A DNA stretch of 64,000 bases from Chitinophagaceae bacterium UBA2375. Its GTDB lineage: Bacteria > Bacteroidota > Bacteroidia > Chitinophagales > Chitinophagaceae. The translations under genes and the position numbers were made by a program. A model generated the notes under the pieces. The model had not been told where the DNA came from. It ran no database searches and was given only the letters and a program-made list of their open reading frames with translations. This document shows positions 9,635 through 18,750 of the stretch, in pieces. How positions within the stretch are numbered: position 1 is the first letter of the stretch; the number at the start of each line of letters is the position of its first letter. The DNA lies in contig DDTB01000017.1 in assembly GCA_002343985.1 (NCBI GenBank), positions 60,083 through 124,082 of the forward strand, in the 5' to 3' direction.

Positions 9635-11578
9635 ATGCACATGTCATATCCATATCAAATCAAATCGTTTGAGCAATATCAATCAGACTACCGCCGCAGC
9701 GTAGACGATCCCGCGGGCTTTTGGGCTGATGTCGCTAATCATTTTCACTGGAGGAAAAAATGGGATACTGTTTCTGATTGGAATTTCACCGAGCCAAAGA
9801 TCAACTGGTTTTCGGGAGCCAAACTGAATATCACGGAGAACTGCATCGACAGGCACCTGGAGAAGCTGGGCGATAAACCCGCGATCATCTGGGAACCCAA
9901 TAATCCCGACGAGCGTGTGCGTGTAGTCACGTACAACCGTTTGCATAAAAGGGTTTGCCAGGTTGCCCAAATGCTCGTGAATAATGGCGTGAAGAAGGGT
10001 GACCGCGTGTGTATTTATATGGGCATGGTGCCCGAACTGGTGTATGCGGTATTGGGATGTGCACGCATTGGCGCTATACACAGTGTGATATTCGGAGGCT
10101 TCAGCGCGCAGAGTATTGCCGACCGTTTATATGACGCGAACGCGGAGTTCATTATCACCTGCGATGGCGCTTTCAGGGGCAATAAGGATATTCCATTGAA
10201 GTCGGTGATAGATGATGCCCTGATCGGCAACCGTACGGTGAAACGTGTGATTGTGTACACGCGCACCCGCACCCCGGTGTCTATGATCAAGGGCCGCGAT
10301 GTGTGGTGGGAAGATGAAATGGAACATGCCGAAACACAGATTGAAAAAGACGGTGTGGTATCATTTCCGGCAGTGGAAATGGATGCCGAAGACCCGCTGT
10401 TCATTTTATATACATCAGGTTCAACAGGTAAACCCAAAGGGGTGGTGCACTCCAGCGCGGGTTATATGGTGTGGACGAACTACACGTTTGTGAATGTGTT
10501 TCAATACAAGCCGGGCGATATCCATTTTTGTACCGCGGATATTGGCTGGATCACCGGCCATAGTTATATCGTGTATGGGCCACTGTCGGCCGGCGCCACA
10601 TCGCTTATGTTTGAAGGCATCCCAACCTGGCCCGATGCAGGACGTTTCTGGGATATTGTCGACAAGCACCAGGTGAACATCCTCTACACCGCGCCCACGG
10701 CCATTCGCAGCCTGATGGGTTACGGGCTTGATCCGTTGAAAGGTAAAAACCTTTCGTCTTTAAAAGTGCTGGGTACCGTTGGTGAACCTATTAATGAAGA
10801 AGCCTGGCATTGGTACAACGAACATGTGGGCAAAAAGAAATGCCCGATCGTGGATACCTGGTGGCAAACGGAAACCGGGGGCATCCTCATTTCAAATCTT
10901 GCGGGCATCACGCCGGCCAAGCCGGGATGGGCCACTTTGCCCCTGCCGGGTGTTCGACCGGTTTTAGTGGATGAGCGCGGCGAAGAAATCAAAGATGCGG
11001 ATGACCAGGGATTGTGGAAAGGGAATTTATGCATACAGTCACCATGGCCTTCCACCATCCGCACCACATATGGCGACCACGAACGCTGCCGGACCAATTA
11101 TTTTGCCACATATGAAAATTTATATTTCACAGGCGACGGCGCGTTAAGGGATGCGGACGGAAATTACCGCATCACGGGCCGTGTGGATGATGTGTTGAAT
11201 GTGAGTGGACACCGCATTGGTACCGCAGAAGTGGAGAACGCGATCAATATGCACGCGGGCGTAGTGGAAAGCGCGGTGGTAGGCTATCCGCACGATATCA
11301 AAGGACAGGGTATTTATGCCTTTGTGATTTTCAACCACCTGCACAGCGATGAAAACCTTACGCGGCAGGATATCCTGCAAACCGTGACCCGCATCATCGG
11401 CCCCATTGCCAAGCCGGATAAGATTCAGTTTGTGAGCGGGCTCCCCAAAACTCGAAGCGGTAAAATCATGCGGCGCATCCTGCGTAAAATTGCTGAAGGC
11501 GAAATGTCAAATCTCGGTGATACCACAACCCTGTTGGATCCAGGGGTGGTTGATGACATTAAAAACGGGAAATTGTAA
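9635..11578 (+). CDS. acs: Acetyl-CoA synthetase, AMP-forming
   Basis: A 647-residue ANL-family enzyme that activates acetate to acetyl-CoA through acetyl-AMP. The nucleotide motif YTSGSTGKPKGVVHS, the WWQTETGG acetate-pocket motif, the GRVDDVLNVSGHRI hinge region and the C-terminal PKTRSGK motif with catalytic Lys610 are all present. The length is that of bacterial Acs. A second ATG two codons downstream (9641) is an alternative start. It is divergent from the InsA-like gene and lies within a region with a CrbS-like kinase, whose relatives control acs in other phyla, so regulation by that system or by the repeat-bound regulator is plausible. Confidence 0.95.
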   Translation: MHMSYPYQIKSFEQYQSDYRRSVDDPAGFWADVANHFHWRKKWDTVSDWNFTEPKINWFSGAKLNITENCIDRHLEKLGDKPAIIWEPNNPDERVRVVTYNRLHKRVCQVAQMLVNNGVKKGDRVCIYMGMVPELVYAVLGCARIGAIHSVIFGGFSAQSIADRLYDANAEFIITCDGAFRGNKDIPLKSVIDDALIGNRTVKRVIVYTRTRTPVSMIKGRDVWWEDEMEHAETQIEKDGVVSFPAVEMDAEDPLFILYTSGSTGKPKGVVHSSAGYMVWTNYTFVNVFQYKPGDIHFCTADIGWITGHSYIVYGPLSAGATSLMFEGIPTWPDAGRFWDIVDKHQVNILYTAPTAIRSLMGYGLDPLKGKNLSSLKVLGTVGEPINEEAWHWYNEHVGKKKCPIVDTWWQTETGGILISNLAGITPAKPGWATLPLPGVRPVLVDERGEEIKDADDQGLWKGNLCIQSPWPSTIRTTYGDHERCRTNYFATYENLYFTGDGALRDADGNYRITGRVDDVLNVSGHRIGTAEVENAINMHAGVVESAVVGYPHDIKGQGIYAFVIFNHLHSDENLTRQDILQTVTRIIGPIAKPDKIQFVSGLPKTRSGKIMRRILRKIAEGEMSNLGDTTTLLDPGVVDDIKNGKL

Positions 11579-11597
11579 TTCTGTATTATCATTTCCC
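11567..11597. terminator. Possible bidirectional hairpin between acs and the AlkA-like gene
   Basis: GGGAAAT at 11567-11573 pairs with ATTTCCC at 11591-11597 across a 17-base loop. It overlaps the ends of two convergent genes that are only 10 bases apart. There is no good T tract, so its role is uncertain. Confidence 0.3.
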
Positions 11598-12188
11598 ATC
11601 CTTCCAGGCCCATAAATACCGGCAGGCATATGTTCGGTATGGGCTCCATTTGGCGGAAATTTTCAGCATCTGCTCGCGGAATTGTTTTTTATCAGTTGCA
11701 TCCAACTGGTATAACCTGGCCATGGCCTGCTGAATACCGAGGTCGTCGGCGGCAAACACATCTTCACGGGCCATGCTGAACATCAGGATCATCTCCGACG
11801 TCCACCGGCCCACACCCTTGATTTGCGTGAGCAGCGCAATGAGTTCTTCATCTGCTAACCGCTGAAGCGCTTTATCTTCCAGTTTATGTTGTATAAAAAA
11901 CTGGCAGACCTCTCGCACGTATACAGTTTTTGCATTTGATAATCCAACAGCGCGAAGCTGCTCAAAAGGAACCGATAAAATCTCGTCCAACCCGGGTTTC
12001 CGGGTGTCAAACAAATCAAGGAAACGGCCCTGTATAACCTGTGCTACCTTGGTGCTTAATTGCTGGCTGATGATGGAGAATACCAGCTCAAGGTAAATGG
12101 GCTTTGATTTTTTTAACGTCATGGGCGGAAGGCCCGATATGAGTTTTTTTAATTTTTTGTCTTTGCTGAGGTGTGCGATATGTTCCAT
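11589..12188 (-). CDS. AlkA-type 3-methyladenine DNA glycosylase II (HhH-GPD family)
   Basis: A 199-residue base-excision repair enzyme that removes alkylated bases from DNA. The helix-hairpin-helix is IKGVGRWTSE at 123-132, and the catalytic aspartate is Asp149 in DVFAADDLGI, in the same setting as Asp238 of E. coli AlkA. There is no C-terminal Cys cluster, so it is not an Nth/MutY iron-sulfur type. It lacks the N-terminal domain of E. coli AlkA, as do many short homologues of 200 to 215 residues. It is convergent with acs. Confidence 0.88.
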   Translation of the reverse strand: MEHIAHLSKDKKLKKLISGLPPMTLKKSKPIYLELVFSIISQQLSTKVAQVIQGRFLDLFDTRKPGLDEILSVPFEQLRAVGLSNAKTVYVREVCQFFIQHKLEDKALQRLADEELIALLTQIKGVGRWTSEMILMFSMAREDVFAADDLGIQQAMARLYQLDATDKKQFREQMLKISAKWSPYRTYACRYLWAWKDGK

Positions 12189-12191
12189 AAA

Positions 12192-12211
12192 CAGGCAATA
12201 ATGGTTGCCTG
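12192..12211. terminator. Hairpin between the AlkA-like gene and the LytR-like gene
   Basis: CAGGCAA (12192-12198) pairs perfectly with TTGCCTG (12205-12211) over a 6-base loop. It is 55 bases downstream of the LytR-like stop on the minus strand. The T tract is poor, so it may be a weak terminator or a processing hairpin. Confidence 0.4.
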
Positions 12212-12266
12212 AAATTAATCAATCCCTGAAGGGTTGCGCGCATTTTATGATTGACGGCAAATTGAT

Positions 12267-13028
12267 TTATCCATCCGCCCATTTCTTGAAGGCGCTCACC
12301 CTTTCGCGGCTGACAATGAACTCTTCATCCGTTTTGAGGTTTTTGATGGATAGCTTGAGGCGGTTATTGTAGTAGGGTTTCACAAGGTCGATCATCTTGC
12401 TGTACACAATTGTTTTCCGGTTGATGCGGAAAAAATAATAGGGGTCCAGTTGTGTTTCGAGTTTTTCTATGCTATAGTTGATGATGAACCGGTTGCCTTC
12501 CTTGTCTACCAGGTACACGGTTTTGTTGTCGGCCGTGAAATAAGCCACTTCGTCTGTTTGTATAAAAAATGTACGCGTACCAACCTTGGCGAGGAAACGG
12601 TCTTTGTGCCTGTTTTGCATCGAGTCTTTCACCTGGTTGGCCCAGTGGCTGTAGTTGGGTGGCACAAAGCCCGATGACAGGGTTTGGTATTTGCGCATGG
12701 CATTGGCCAGTGCTTCGGCGGTAACGGGTTTCAGGATATAATCAATGCTGAGGTGTTGAAATGCGTCGAGCGCGTATTGGTCGTATGCGGTGGTGAATAT
12801 AACGGGCTTGTGTAGACGAACCTGGTTGAAGATGTCGAAGCTTTGCCCGTCAGACAACTGGATATCCATAAAAATCAAATCCGGGTGCGGCTTTGTATTC
12901 AGCCATTGTACGCTGTCTTCGATGCTGTCTAATACAGCCAGTACCTTTATCCCCGGGTCATAGGATTGCAAGAGGAGTTGTAAGCGTTCGGCCGCCAGCA
13001 TTTCATCTTCAATGATCAACACATTCAT
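12267..13028 (-). CDS. LytTR-family response regulator
   Basis: A 253-residue cytoplasmic regulator. The receiver domain (1-120) has the acidic pair Glu7-Asp8 and phosphoacceptor Asp55 in FMDIQLSDG; the C-terminal part (about 150-250) is a LytTR DNA-binding domain with the typical FFRINRKTIVY and NRLKLSIKN strands. The start overlaps the stop of the sensor kinase gene by 4 bases, so the two are a cognate pair. Targets are not visible; LytTR pairs of this type in Bacteroidota often control their neighbours or envelope genes. Confidence 0.92.
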   Translation of the reverse strand: MNVLIIEDEMLAAERLQLLLQSYDPGIKVLAVLDSIEDSVQWLNTKPHPDLIFMDIQLSDGQSFDIFNQVRLHKPVIFTTAYDQYALDAFQHLSIDYILKPVTAEALANAMRKYQTLSSGFVPPNYSHWANQVKDSMQNRHKDRFLAKVGTRTFFIQTDEVAYFTADNKTVYLVDKEGNRFIINYSIEKLETQLDPYYFFRINRKTIVYSKMIDLVKPYYNNRLKLSIKNLKTDEEFIVSRERVSAFKKWADG

Positions 13029-14074
13029 ACTTGCGGGTTTAATGCATGATGGCTCCTGATCAGCGGAAGCGATACTTTATAAATGGCGTCATCATGATAG
13101 ATGTGCACATCCTCCTGGCATACATTTTTGTACCGCTTCACGATATTCCTCAAACCAATACCGGTTGATGGTTCGGTGGATTGCCTGTACTGCAGGTTGT
13201 TTACAATATCGATCCGGTCGTTGCCGTTGGCATGCAGTTGGATGTGTAAAGGCTTGTTCCTGCTGAGGATATTGTGTTTGATCGCGTTTTCAATCAGGAT
13301 CTGCAAGGCGGCCGGGATGATGAGTTTGTCTTCATGGTGCGGGTCAACCTCGATCTTAAACTGCAAACTTTCGCCAAACCGTTTTTCCAGCAAAAACATA
13401 TAAGGCTTGATGAAATGCAATTCCGTTTTCAGGGGCACCAGTTCGGTGTCGTGGTGTTGCAGGATATAGCGGTACACTTTGGAGAATTCTTCAATAAACT
13501 TATTCGCTTCCTCGTGGTTCTTCATCACCAGCGAAGACAATACGTTCAGGTTGTTGAACAGGAAATGGGGGTTGATCTGCGATTTGATCAATTGCAATTC
13601 AGCCTGCACCTGCGCGCTTTTCAGTTCCTCCGCTTCAAGACGGCTCGATTTATATTCCTTAAAGTAAAAGATGATGGTATTGATGAGGTGAAACAATAAT
13701 GTCACCAGCCAGGCATACATCAGGTTTAGTTTCAGGGGCGTGATATTATCTTCCAGCGAAAAAGCGTGCAAACCCATGCCCACCACTAAAACAACGCCAA
13801 TCGAGATGAATGTTGCCAGGGTACTTGACGCCAGGAAAAATGCCAGTGGAAATGCTTTCTTATGTGTTTCGGGAGGGAATTTTTTCCGGACAAAAGCTTC
13901 AATCATCTGGCTGCTTTCCAATGTCAGGAATGTAATGGCCAGGATCGTGCCGAAAGCCATATACCATTCGATGCGGATATTGAAATAATCATACACCTCA
14001 CAGAACTCCGTGTTCAGGTATGTGTATACCGAGAGCAGCAGCGCGAAAAGGTATCTGTACCGGTGTGTAAACAT
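13025..14074 (-). CDS. LytS/YehU-like sensor histidine kinase (His_kinase family)
   Basis: A 349-residue membrane kinase. Four hydrophobic spans fall in residues 1-140 (about 7-22, 37-55, 78-100 and 117-137). A coiled stretch leads to the phosphoacceptor His170 in QINPHFLFNNLN, the hallmark of the LytS-type family, followed by an ATPase domain with the N box (ILIENAIKHN) and the GIGLRNI glycine box. No extracytoplasmic sensor domain is present, so the signal is probably sensed within or near the membrane. It is co-translated with the LytTR regulator. Confidence 0.9.
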   Translation of the reverse strand: MFTHRYRYLFALLLSVYTYLNTEFCEVYDYFNIRIEWYMAFGTILAITFLTLESSQMIEAFVRKKFPPETHKKAFPLAFFLASSTLATFISIGVVLVVGMGLHAFSLEDNITPLKLNLMYAWLVTLLFHLINTIIFYFKEYKSSRLEAEELKSAQVQAELQLIKSQINPHFLFNNLNVLSSLVMKNHEEANKFIEEFSKVYRYILQHHDTELVPLKTELHFIKPYMFLLEKRFGESLQFKIEVDPHHEDKLIIPAALQILIENAIKHNILSRNKPLHIQLHANGNDRIDIVNNLQYRQSTEPSTGIGLRNIVKRYKNVCQEDVHIYHDDAIYKVSLPLIRSHHALNPQV

Positions 14075-14088
14075 GGTCGTCTATAAAT

Positions 14089-14129
14089 GCATCAACGGTT
14101 TCCATAATGAATATGTCAACCGTTGATGC
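14089..14129. repeat. Perfect 12-bp inverted repeat upstream of the LytS/LytR operon
   Basis: GCATCAACGGTT (14089-14100) and its exact reverse complement (14118-14129) are 17 bases apart and lie 15 bases upstream of the kinase start. It could be an operator for autoregulation or a transcription hairpin after the fasciclin gene; there is no clean T tract, which slightly favours an operator. Confidence 0.55.
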
Positions 14130-14168
14130 GATGTAAACCTTAAATCTAAATTACAATTCAAACAATAA

Positions 14169-15107
14169 TTATGGGAGGATTACCCTGTCGATCAGGTGAA
14201 CCACGCCATTTTTAGCCATGATATTAACACCGGCAGGCACTACGATGTTCGATGCGGGGTTGGCGCTGCCGTTAATTTTTACTGATGGGGGTGTGGTAGC
14301 GATGAGCAGGCTCACACCGGTTTGGATGGTTGGGGTATTGGCACCGGCAATCAGGTCGCTGGCGAATACGTTGGTAGGCAGGATGTGTGCCCTTACGATA
14401 TCTGCAACAACACTGGATGGAGCAGCGGTAATGCTGGCATCATCCGGGAAGCCTGCAGCGGTGAAAGCGGCATTAGTTGGGGCAAATACTGTGAATTTAC
14501 CTGGGCCCTGGATGGCTGGCAGCAAGCCTGCATGTACTACAGCAGTAACCAGGCGTGACAGTTCGGGTTCACCGGTAGCGATTTCGGCGATGTTCTCGGT
14601 TGGAGCCATTAACACGCTGGAAATCACATGAATAACGCCATTTGAAGCAGCAACGTCAGCAGATTTTACAGCTACACCATTTACAAATACGCCATTGGCA
14701 TTACGTGAAGCGTAAATGTTTTGGCCTTGCAGGGTCTTAACTGTGTCGCTCACAGGTACTGAACCGGAAGCAACCCTGGCGCCAACTACGTGGTAAGTCA
14801 GGATGTCGGTCAACTGGGCCGGCGTGAGGCTGTTGATAACGGTGCTGGTGATGCCGGAAGCAGCAAAAGCGTCATTATCCGGTGCAAATACGGTTAAATT
14901 CGAACCTGTTAACGCGGATCCTATGCCCGCGCGGTCGATAGCTTGCTTCAACAGGCTAAAGTTTGCGTTACTGTTCACTACATCTACGATATTGGGCTGC
15001 ACGGGAGCCGGATCGTCGTCCTTAGAGCAGGAAACCATTGTAGACGTCATAACCAAACCTGTTGCCAGGAGCAAAAAGCTGTTACGGAGTTGATGCATCA
15101 TTTTCAT
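14169..15107 (-). CDS. Lipoprotein with two fasciclin (FAS1) domains
   Basis: A 312-residue secreted lipoprotein. The N-terminal signal ends in a lipobox with Cys27 (MVSC) followed by SKDDD, acidic residues that in Bacteroidota can direct export to the cell surface. Two FAS1 domains follow, about 40-170 and 172-312, each with the TVFAPDNDAF/TVFAPTNAAF H1 motif and a closing GVIHVI or GVVHLID H2 motif. FAS1 domains mediate adhesion in matrices and biofilms. It is expressed alone: the LytSR genes downstream are separated by an inverted repeat. Confidence 0.9.
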   Translation of the reverse strand: MKMMHQLRNSFLLLATGLVMTSTMVSCSKDDDPAPVQPNIVDVVNSNANFSLLKQAIDRAGIGSALTGSNLTVFAPDNDAFAASGITSTVINSLTPAQLTDILTYHVVGARVASGSVPVSDTVKTLQGQNIYASRNANGVFVNGVAVKSADVAASNGVIHVISSVLMAPTENIAEIATGEPELSRLVTAVVHAGLLPAIQGPGKFTVFAPTNAAFTAAGFPDDASITAAPSSVVADIVRAHILPTNVFASDLIAGANTPTIQTGVSLLIATTPPSVKINGSANPASNIVVPAGVNIMAKNGVVHLIDRVILP

Positions 15108-15249
15108 GTTTATTCGTTTTTATAGCATTAAAACATCATATCACGACAAATGCAGTTAAAAAGCCGTGAACTGTATGAAAACAGGGTGTGAACTGTATAA
15201 AAACCCGCTTAATTGTGTTCAGCATTTCTTCTCAGGGCTTACACAAAAC

Positions 15250-15280
15250 AAAAATGCCCCCGGTTCAGGAGGCAATTTTT
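15250..15280 (-). terminator. Terminator of cysS
   Basis: A stem formed by 15255-15261 and 15268-15274 with one internal mismatch and a 6-base loop is followed, on the minus strand, by a T tract at 15250-15254 continuing into a T-rich stretch. It is 18 bases beyond the cysS stop. Confidence 0.7.
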
Positions 15281-15297
15281 GGGTATGAAATGATGTA

Positions 15298-16788
15298 TCA
15301 GGAAAGGCTCCAGCTCATGTTTCCGTCTTTTTCATCCTTGATCAGGATGCCCAGGGCCGATAACTGGTTGCGGATTTTATCGCTCGTGGCAAAATCCTTC
15401 TTTGCCCTCGACTCTTTGCGGATATCTATCAGCAATTGCATGACACCTTGCAGTAAACTGTTGTCTGACTGGTAGGGCGATTGCAAGCCAAAAATATCTT
15501 CCAGGTATAGGGTGAAGGACGATTTCAGGTTGGCCAGGGTTTGCCCGGATATGGCATTGGCCGGTATGAGCCCGTCTTTAATCGAATTAATCACCGGCGC
15601 CATGTCAAACAGGTTGGCAATCACTTTAGGCGTGCTGAAATCATCGTCCATAAATGATTCCAGTTCAGCCAGTAGTTTTTCGATGCGGCCGTTCAGTTCC
15701 TGGTCATCCGCCGCCTGGTCGGCCGGCAAGTCCAGTTTTTTCAGGTTTTCGTATGAATCCCACAAACGCTTCAGCGCTTTTTCGCTGGCCTGTAAGGCTT
15801 CATTGCTGAAATCGAGTGTGCTGCGGTAATGGCTTTGCAGGATGAAGAAACGGATGGTCATCGGGTGGTATGCCTGTGTGAGCAATGGGTGGTTGCCCGA
15901 AAACAGTTCCGTGAGTTTGATCACGTTGTTGTAGCTCTTGCCCATTTTCCGCCCGTTGATCGTAATCATATTGTTGTGCATCCAGTAGTTCACCGGGGGC
16001 TGGTGGTTGCAAATGGTGCTTTGCGCGATCTCCGATTCATGGTGCGGGAACTGCAGGTCCATACCGCCGCCGTGAATATCAAAACGTGCGCCCAGGTATT
16101 TGGTGGCCATCGCGGAGCACTCAATGTGCCATCCCGGGAAACCTTCTCCCCATGGGCTTTTCCAACGCATGATATGTTCCGGCGGCGCTGCTTTCCATAA
16201 CGCGAAATCGGCCCTGTCGCGCTTTTCCTCCTGTCCATCCAGTTCACGCGTGGTTTCGAGCAGGTCATCTATCACACGTCCGCTGAGTTTTCCGTAATCA
16301 TGCGATGCCGCGTATTTCTTCACGTCGAAATACACAGATCCGTTTACTTCATACGCGTATCCAGCTGCAATGATCCCTTCGATCATATTGATTTGTTCCA
16401 CGATATGGCCTGTGGCTGTTGGCTCAATGCTGGGTTCGATGCAATTGAATTGTTTCATGGCCCAGTGAAAGAGGTTCGTGTATTTCTGCACGAGTTCCAT
16501 GGGCTCCAGTTTTTCCAGCAGGGCTTTCTTGCTTACTTTGTCTTCCGCTTCCCGACCTTCTTCCTCAAAATGCCCGGCGTCTGTGATGTTGCGCACATAA
16601 CGCACTTTATAACCGAGGTGCGAGAGGTATCGGTACACCACATCGAAACTGATATAAGGCCTTGCGTGCCCCAGGTGGCTTTCGCCGCTAACGGTTGGGC
16701 CGCACACATACATGCCCACATGGCCCTCAGTTATGGGTTTGAAAAGTTCCTTTGTACGGCTATATGAATTGTAAATAGATAGAGGCAT
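15298..16788 (-). CDS. cysS: Cysteinyl-tRNA synthetase
   Basis: A 496-residue class I synthetase that charges tRNA-Cys. The HIGH-type motif is HLGH at residues 38-41, the KMSKS-type loop is KMGKS near residue 280, and zinc ligands include Cys29 in YVCGPTV and the HHESE region. The C-terminal anticodon-binding helical bundle is present. It is about 35 residues longer than the E. coli enzyme. The upstream 190-base gap to the next gene holds no other gene. Confidence 0.97.
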   Translation of the reverse strand: MPLSIYNSYSRTKELFKPITEGHVGMYVCGPTVSGESHLGHARPYISFDVVYRYLSHLGYKVRYVRNITDAGHFEEEGREAEDKVSKKALLEKLEPMELVQKYTNLFHWAMKQFNCIEPSIEPTATGHIVEQINMIEGIIAAGYAYEVNGSVYFDVKKYAASHDYGKLSGRVIDDLLETTRELDGQEEKRDRADFALWKAAPPEHIMRWKSPWGEGFPGWHIECSAMATKYLGARFDIHGGGMDLQFPHHESEIAQSTICNHQPPVNYWMHNNMITINGRKMGKSYNNVIKLTELFSGNHPLLTQAYHPMTIRFFILQSHYRSTLDFSNEALQASEKALKRLWDSYENLKKLDLPADQAADDQELNGRIEKLLAELESFMDDDFSTPKVIANLFDMAPVINSIKDGLIPANAISGQTLANLKSSFTLYLEDIFGLQSPYQSDNSLLQGVMQLLIDIRKESRAKKDFATSDKIRNQLSALGILIKDEKDGNMSWSLS

Positions 16789-16976
16789 TTGGTCGGTATT
16801 TAATATGCAAAACTTGTATGATACAGGAAATATTGCGGCAATAAAATAAGGGTATATGATGTGGGATGGGTTCCCATGACAATTAAGCTATGCCGCAAGG
16901 GCAACAGCAGCAGGAAGTAAAATATGACAGGTAAATCTGTTTCATATGACGCAAGATACAGGATTTTCCTGATTTC

Positions 16977-18107
16977 TTATTGTGGCCGGTATTGCAGGTC
17001 GGCGAGGATAGGGAAGTGGTCGCTGAGTTTTTTGCGCACGCGGATGTATTGTTCCACCGTAAATCGGTTATCGCAAAAGATATTGTCGATGCGTAATGTG
17101 GGCGATATGCCGGAATAAGTACGGCCTGTGCCTATGCCTTTTTCCGCGAATGCGTTCTGGAGCCCATAACCGATATGGTTATACGCGTAACTGTTTGGCA
17201 CATCATTGAAATCGCCGCAAACAATTACGGGGTAAGGGCTTTGGCGGATTTCCTCACGGATGCGGTCGCTCTGCCGGTACCGTTTTAAAAACCCGGTCCT
17301 GAATTTATCGAGCAGGTTTTTTGATTGTTTGATATCCGCTTCATCATTCATTTCGGGCGCCTCGATATACCTTTTGTTTTCACCGCTGAACCTCAGCGAT
17401 TGCAGGTGGATATTGAACACGCGGAACGTGTCTTTTCCTGCTACAATATCCGCGTATTGAAAAATGGAATTGTAATCGTTGGGCCTGTAACTGATGGTTT
17501 GCCGGTTGATGATGGGGTGGCGCGAGAATATGATCAAACCAAAATGGTGCTTCTTATCAAAATCAAGTTTTGGGTTGAAGGAATAATGCAGTTCATCCAT
17601 GCCCAGCGCTTTCACAAAGGCGGGCAGGTAATTAATCGCGTCCGGAAAAGAATCACTGGCCACCATTTCCTGGAAGCAGGCGATATCGGGCCGATAACTA
17701 TTGATCAGCGAAAGCATTTCCTGTTTGCGCTCAGGGTGCGTTTTGTGTTCGAGGATGTCGAAATGCTCTACATTCCAGCTCATCACCCGCATATTGCCAT
17801 TTTCTTTGTTTGTGTTGAAATGGCTCGACAGCCTTGCGGGAAGCACTTCAGTGAGCGGGTTCCAGCAAATGATCAGGGTTAATAAACTGATCAGGCTGAT
17901 CCATGGCCGCGTCATGAGCCAGAAAAAAAAGAAGATGATGAGCGCCAGCGCGATGTAAAAGAGCCCAAGTGTAAAGTACCCGGTAAACCAGTAATGAATG
18001 GGGTTGAGCCATCCCCCAAACGATCCGGCCAGCATGCAAAGAGCCAATAAGCTGTTCACAGCTACCAGGATTGATTTGGCTGTCTTGCGCAAAAACCGGA
18101 TCAACAT
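16977..18107 (-). CDS. Membrane-anchored endonuclease/exonuclease/phosphatase-fold protein
   Basis: A 376-residue protein with three hydrophobic spans in residues 8-95 followed by an EEP (DNase I-like) domain. Motifs of the fold are visible: MSWNVEHF, ACFQEM, GDFNDVP and the terminal SDHFPI, which together supply the metal and catalytic His/Asp residues. The catalytic domain follows the spans, probably on the periplasmic side. Members cleave phosphodiesters in nucleic acids or phosphoinositide-like lipids; the substrate cannot be told from sequence. Confidence 0.85.
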   Translation of the reverse strand: MLIRFLRKTAKSILVAVNSLLALCMLAGSFGGWLNPIHYWFTGYFTLGLFYIALALIIFFFFWLMTRPWISLISLLTLIICWNPLTEVLPARLSSHFNTNKENGNMRVMSWNVEHFDILEHKTHPERKQEMLSLINSYRPDIACFQEMVASDSFPDAINYLPAFVKALGMDELHYSFNPKLDFDKKHHFGLIIFSRHPIINRQTISYRPNDYNSIFQYADIVAGKDTFRVFNIHLQSLRFSGENKRYIEAPEMNDEADIKQSKNLLDKFRTGFLKRYRQSDRIREEIRQSPYPVIVCGDFNDVPNSYAYNHIGYGLQNAFAEKGIGTGRTYSGISPTLRIDNIFCDNRFTVEQYIRVRKKLSDHFPILADLQYRPQ

Positions 18108-18138
18108 AATGCTAGGTTAAAACCTTTTCCCAAAAGAA

Positions 18139-18163
18139 ATCCCGGCACAAACAAGGCCGGGAT
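18139..18163 (-). terminator. Terminator after the HGQPGHRC-repeat lipoprotein gene
   Basis: ATCCCGGC (18139-18146) pairs with GCCGGGAT (18156-18163) across a 9-base loop, and a T-rich stretch follows on the minus strand. It is 25 bases beyond the stop of the lipoprotein gene. Confidence 0.75.
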
Positions 18164-18188
18164 AACTAATATTATACCGGAGCCTAAA

Positions 18189-18746
18189 TTAGGGCTTTTT
18201 CTCTTCCGTTGCTCCGGCAGGTGCAGCCATTGCCGGTGCGGCCGATTCTGCAGGTTTTGCGGCAGGGCTCACTTGTACTGGTGCAGGCGCGGCGGCCGGC
18301 GCAGAGTTCAGGGGTGCGCCTACGGCGATATCACAGCGGTGGCCGGGTTGACCGTGCGGCGGGTTCATGCCCGGGGCTGTTTTAGTTGCTGTGGCTGGAA
18401 CCGCGGCAGGTGTTGTGGTAATTGCCGGTGTAGCTGGCTTTGCAGCTTGTTGTGCCGGCGCTGAATTGAGCGGTGCGCCAACAGCGATATCGCAACGGTG
18501 GCCGGGTTGTCCGTGTGGTGGGTTGGTGCCTGCAGCAACGGGTACTGTACCTGCCGGGACCGCTGCTGTGGTCGCGGGCATGGAAAAACTGTCGGTGGTC
18601 GGCACGGGAGCGGGTGCAGTTGCCATACTGTCTTGCTTCATTACACTGGGTGTACCCAGGCTCGGGTCCGTTTCCGGTTCTTTGTCGTTATTGCCGCAAG
18701 CAGCGAACAGCAAACAAGTACTAATAATGAGGATGGAATGTTTCAT
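18189..18746 (-). CDS. Low-complexity lipoprotein with two copies of an HGQPGHRCDI motif
   Basis: A 185-residue lipoprotein with a signal ending at Cys17 (LFAAC). Most of the mature protein is Ala/Pro/Thr-rich and probably unfolded. Two identical 23-residue segments (75-97 and 128-150) each contain NPPHGQPGHRCDIAVGAPLN, with two His and one Cys that could bind a metal; the function of this motif is unknown to me, although I recall similar segments in other Bacteroidota proteins. The spacers between and after the motifs are Pro/Ala linkers. The start codon sits 4 bases from a 133-bp heptad satellite, which occupies the whole leader region. Confidence 0.75.
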   Translation of the reverse strand: MKHSILIISTCLLFAACGNNDKEPETDPSLGTPSVMKQDSMATAPAPVPTTDSFSMPATTAAVPAGTVPVAAGTNPPHGQPGHRCDIAVGAPLNSAPAQQAAKPATPAITTTPAAVPATATKTAPGMNPPHGQPGHRCDIAVGAPLNSAPAAAPAPVQVSPAAKPAESAAPAMAAPAGATEEKKP

Positions 18747-18750
18747 TTTG

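Noticed and set aside
16850..16868. Remnant of a heptad satellite upstream of cysS
   Set aside because: Only about two imperfect units (GATGTGGG and GATGGG) are present, which can occur by chance.
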